The notes under the pieces: model-generated
Database searches by the model: none
What the model was told of the DNA's origin: nothing
The model's input: only the letters and a program-made list of their open reading frames with translations
Part shown: positions 62,196 to 64,000 of the stretch, piece after piece
Layout: each line of letters starts with the position of its first letter
Numbering within the stretch: position 1 is the first letter of the stretch
Made by a program: the position numbers and the translations under genes
Assembly: GCA_963682005.1 (NCBI GenBank)
Contig: OY820914.1
Location: 3,348,001-3,412,000 of the forward strand
Source: CAIYUC01 sp963682005
GTDB lineage: Bacteria; Bacteroidota; Bacteroidia; Bacteroidales; FEN-979
Direction of reading: 5' to 3'
Length of the DNA: 64,000 bases

Positions 62196-63488
62196 TCATA
62201 ATTCATAATTCGAAATCACGTAGTTTCCATCCCTATCCATCTCTTCCAGCCTGGTTTTGACCACCTGGTTGATGAGACGGGGGTTGAATTTTGTTTTAAC
62301 CCTGATGTAGTTTTCAGTGAAACCATGCATAAACCCGTTTGAATTGTCCGATTCAAAAAGGACATTCGCCGTGCCGCCTTTATTGGAACGATAGAAATGT
62401 TTCTTCTTTTCTTCTGAAAGCCTGTGAAGGATTTCACTCCGTTCCTTTTTAACCTTTTCAGGTATGGCTCCAGGCGACCGGGCTGCAAGTGTGTTCTCTC
62501 GTTTTGAATAGGAGAAAACGTGCAGATATGATAGATCAAGACCCTCAAGGAAGCGTTGAGTGTCGGCAAAATCTTCCTCCGTTTCCCCGGGAAATCCTAC
62601 GATCACATCTGCAGCAATGCATGCCGCCGGCATTCGTGAACGGATTGCGTCGACCCTTGTCGCATAAAGTTTCGTGGAATATTTCCTTTTCATCAGGTTC
62701 AGGATCCTGTCACTTCCTGATTGCAGAGGAATGTGAAAATGAGGAAGGAACTTGCCGGATGATGCGATCATCCTGATAATATCATCCGAAAGAAGATCGG
62801 GTTCAATGGATGACAGTCTTATCCTTGTTATAGGGCATGATTTTTCAAGCGCTTCGATCAGTTCCGCCAGGGTTTCATTATTATGCCTGCCAAAATCCCC
62901 GATGTTCACACCCGTTAAAATGATCTCTTTTACACCGGTCGCCGCAATCTCAATAGTACTTGTTGTTACGTGACTGATGCTGTCGCTCCGGCTGTGCCCC
63001 CTGGCAAGGGGAATGGCACAATAGGCGCAGTAATAGTCACAGCCGTCCTGGATTTTCAGGAATGACCTTGTCCGGTCTCCGGATGACCAGGATGGCACAA
63101 AGCTTCCATCGCAGGGCATCGGGCTTTCATATGACTTTTCCTGGTGGATTGATTCAACGCGGTCGAGAAGGCTGAATTTTTCCTGGTGCCCTAATACCAG
63201 GCTCACACCCTCCATGCCGGAAATCTCGCCAGGCTTTAATTCAGGGAAACACCCGATCACAGCAATTTTTGCGTCAGGATTTAATTTGTGTGCCTGCCTG
63301 ATCGCGGCACGGCATTTCTTTTCTGCAACACCTGTAACAACACAGGTGCTGATCACATAGATATCTGCTTTATCCCGGAAATCTGCCAGCTCGTAACCTT
63401 TATCCTTGAATTGCCTGGAGAGGGCAGAAGCTTCGGCAAAATTGACCTTGCATCCAAAATGATGAAACGCGATGGTTTTTGGATTCAT
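62196..63488 (-). CDS. mtaB: tRNA t6A37 methylthiotransferase MtaB
   Basis: The protein has 430 residues from ATG 63488; the earlier in-frame ATG at 63503 lies before the promoter box. The N-terminal UPF0004 domain has cysteines in HFGCKVNFAE, VISTCVVTG and VIGCFPEL; the radical-SAM triad is CDYYCAYCAIPLARG; a TRAM domain ends the protein. MtaB converts t6A to ms2t6A at position 37. The last residues (YVISNYEL) are ATTCATAATTCGAAAT spacer words read in frame. Confidence 0.93.
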   Translation of the reverse strand: MNPKTIAFHHFGCKVNFAEASALSRQFKDKGYELADFRDKADIYVISTCVVTGVAEKKCRAAIRQAHKLNPDAKIAVIGCFPELKPGEISGMEGVSLVLGHQEKFSLLDRVESIHQEKSYESPMPCDGSFVPSWSSGDRTRSFLKIQDGCDYYCAYCAIPLARGHSRSDSISHVTTSTIEIAATGVKEIILTGVNIGDFGRHNNETLAELIEALEKSCPITRIRLSSIEPDLLSDDIIRMIASSGKFLPHFHIPLQSGSDRILNLMKRKYSTKLYATRVDAIRSRMPAACIAADVIVGFPGETEEDFADTQRFLEGLDLSYLHVFSYSKRENTLAARSPGAIPEKVKKERSEILHRLSEEKKKHFYRSNKGGTANVLFESDNSNGFMHGFTENYIRVKTKFNPRLINQVVKTRLEEMDRDGNYVISNYEL

Positions 63489-63492
63489 GGCG

Positions 63493-63500
63493 CAAAGATA
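63493..63500 (-). promoter_or_regulatory. -7 box of mtaB
   Basis: TATCTTTG on the minus strand, five bases before ATG 63488, matches TAnnTTTG and points to a very short leader. Confidence 0.45.
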
Positions 63501-63531
63501 CAATAACGGACAATATCCGGATAAGATCGGG

Positions 63532-64000
63532 TTATCTTAGTTTTTGCTGGAGAAGAATGCCGCTTATGATGAGCACGAGACCGAAAACCGTTGACATGAA
63601 GATCTGTTCCCCGATAACAAAATGGATCAGGATCAGGGAGATGAATGGTGAAAGGTAGATCAGGTTTGAGACCTTTGCGGTTGTCTGAGAAAATTTTAAT
63701 GCCATGAGCCAGAATACGAAAGGAAAGGCCATTTCGAAGAATCCAAGGTAAACGGATCCTGCCAGCCCCTGCCAGGATGTTACCCGGAAATGTGGTCCAA
63801 GGCAGACCGTGATAAATATGTACAGGAAGCCGAAGGAGAAGTTCAGGAATAATTTGGTCACTTCCTCCCGTTTGTCTTTCAGGTTGTAGATCCAGTAAAG
63901 CGACCAGAAAAGGGCGCTTCCAAGAGCCAGGAGAACTCCGGCCGGACTCGAAAATTTCAAGCCCAGGATATTCCCGTGGGTTGAGATCATGATGATCCCG
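63532..64000 (-). CDS. EamA/DMT-family transporter, truncated at the window edge
   Basis: About 156 residues of the C-terminal part are visible, with four to five membrane helices (LLALGSALFWSLYWIYNLKD, GLAGSVYLGFFEMAFPFVFW, VSNLIYLSPFISLILIHFVI, STVFGLVLIISGILL). The second EamA repeat and the family's typical Pro in LSPF are seen. It should export or import small metabolites. The start lies beyond base 64000. Confidence 0.85.
   Translation of the reverse strand, partial: GIIMISTHGNILGLKFSSPAGVLLALGSALFWSLYWIYNLKDKREEVTKLFLNFSFGFLYIFITVCLGPHFRVTSWQGLAGSVYLGFFEMAFPFVFWLMALKFSQTTAKVSNLIYLSPFISLILIHFVIGEQIFMSTVFGLVLIISGILLQQKLR

Overview
The window reads as a chromosome segment of an uncultured or environmental member of the Bacteroidota (Bacteroidales-like). 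The grounds are many secreted proteins with type IX secretion C-terminal sorting domains, TAnnTTTG-type -7 promoter boxes in front of genes (and almost no Shine-Dalgarno sequences), LytTR/LytS regulation with propeller sensor domains, SprB repeats, DUF5916, and the typical Bacteroidota housekeeping neighbours (xseA-xseB, miaA, lplA, dgkA).

Layout. 1-9.5 kb: a truncated hypothetical gene, an M1-like peptidase, crcB with a DUF190 partner, a trypsin-like T9SS protease, then a repeat-rich zone holding a 51-bp minisatellite, a complete IS1182-type insertion sequence, a truncated ORF6N gene and a DUF1801 gene between two copies of a ~112-bp repeat. 9.8-15.1 kb (minus): a tightly coupled three-gene operon, DUF1338 (HglS-like) - lipoprotein alpha/beta hydrolase - YdiJ-like FAD/Fe-S dehydrogenase, which by known biochemistry would convert 2-oxoadipate to D-2-hydroxyglutarate and then 2-oxoglutarate. 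15.4-22.5 kb: lipoate ligase, lipid A-type acyltransferase, DUF302, a fused LeuCD-type hydro-lyase, an IVP four-helix protein, a degenerate HD protein and an isocitrate/isopropylmalate dehydrogenase. 22.7-29.8 kb: tRNA processing and DNA repair genes (CCA transferase, miaA, xseAB), a sugar kinase, dgkA and a methyltransferase.

29.9-30.5 kb is the most unusual spot. An intact tRNA-Gly(CCC) is followed by two extra copies of its 3' end. Each copy is interrupted at the same point of the T loop by an 86-nt multi-hairpin insert whose stem differences are compensated, and a GIY-YIG nuclease gene lies between them. 31-58 kb is a surface/secretome island: a frameshifted poly-G repeat protein, a decayed MNT/HEPN module, an O-antigen ligase-like protein, a LytTR regulator with its sensor kinase, a large S74 fibre protein, two cohesin-like T9SS proteins (one carrying a chagasin-like inhibitor domain next to a papain-like protease) and a phosphoesterase. 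58-64 kb (minus): DUF5916 outer-membrane-type protein, macro domain protein, inositol monophosphatase, MtaB and a partial EamA transporter.

Running through everything is a vocabulary of short spacer words (CACCTCACCAC, ATTCGTAATTCGTAAT, GGGCTTC, GATTTGTTGATTT, GGATGCTGGATGCT and others) that fills intergenic gaps, recurs in fixed composite order, and in several places is read in frame inside or at the end of real proteins.
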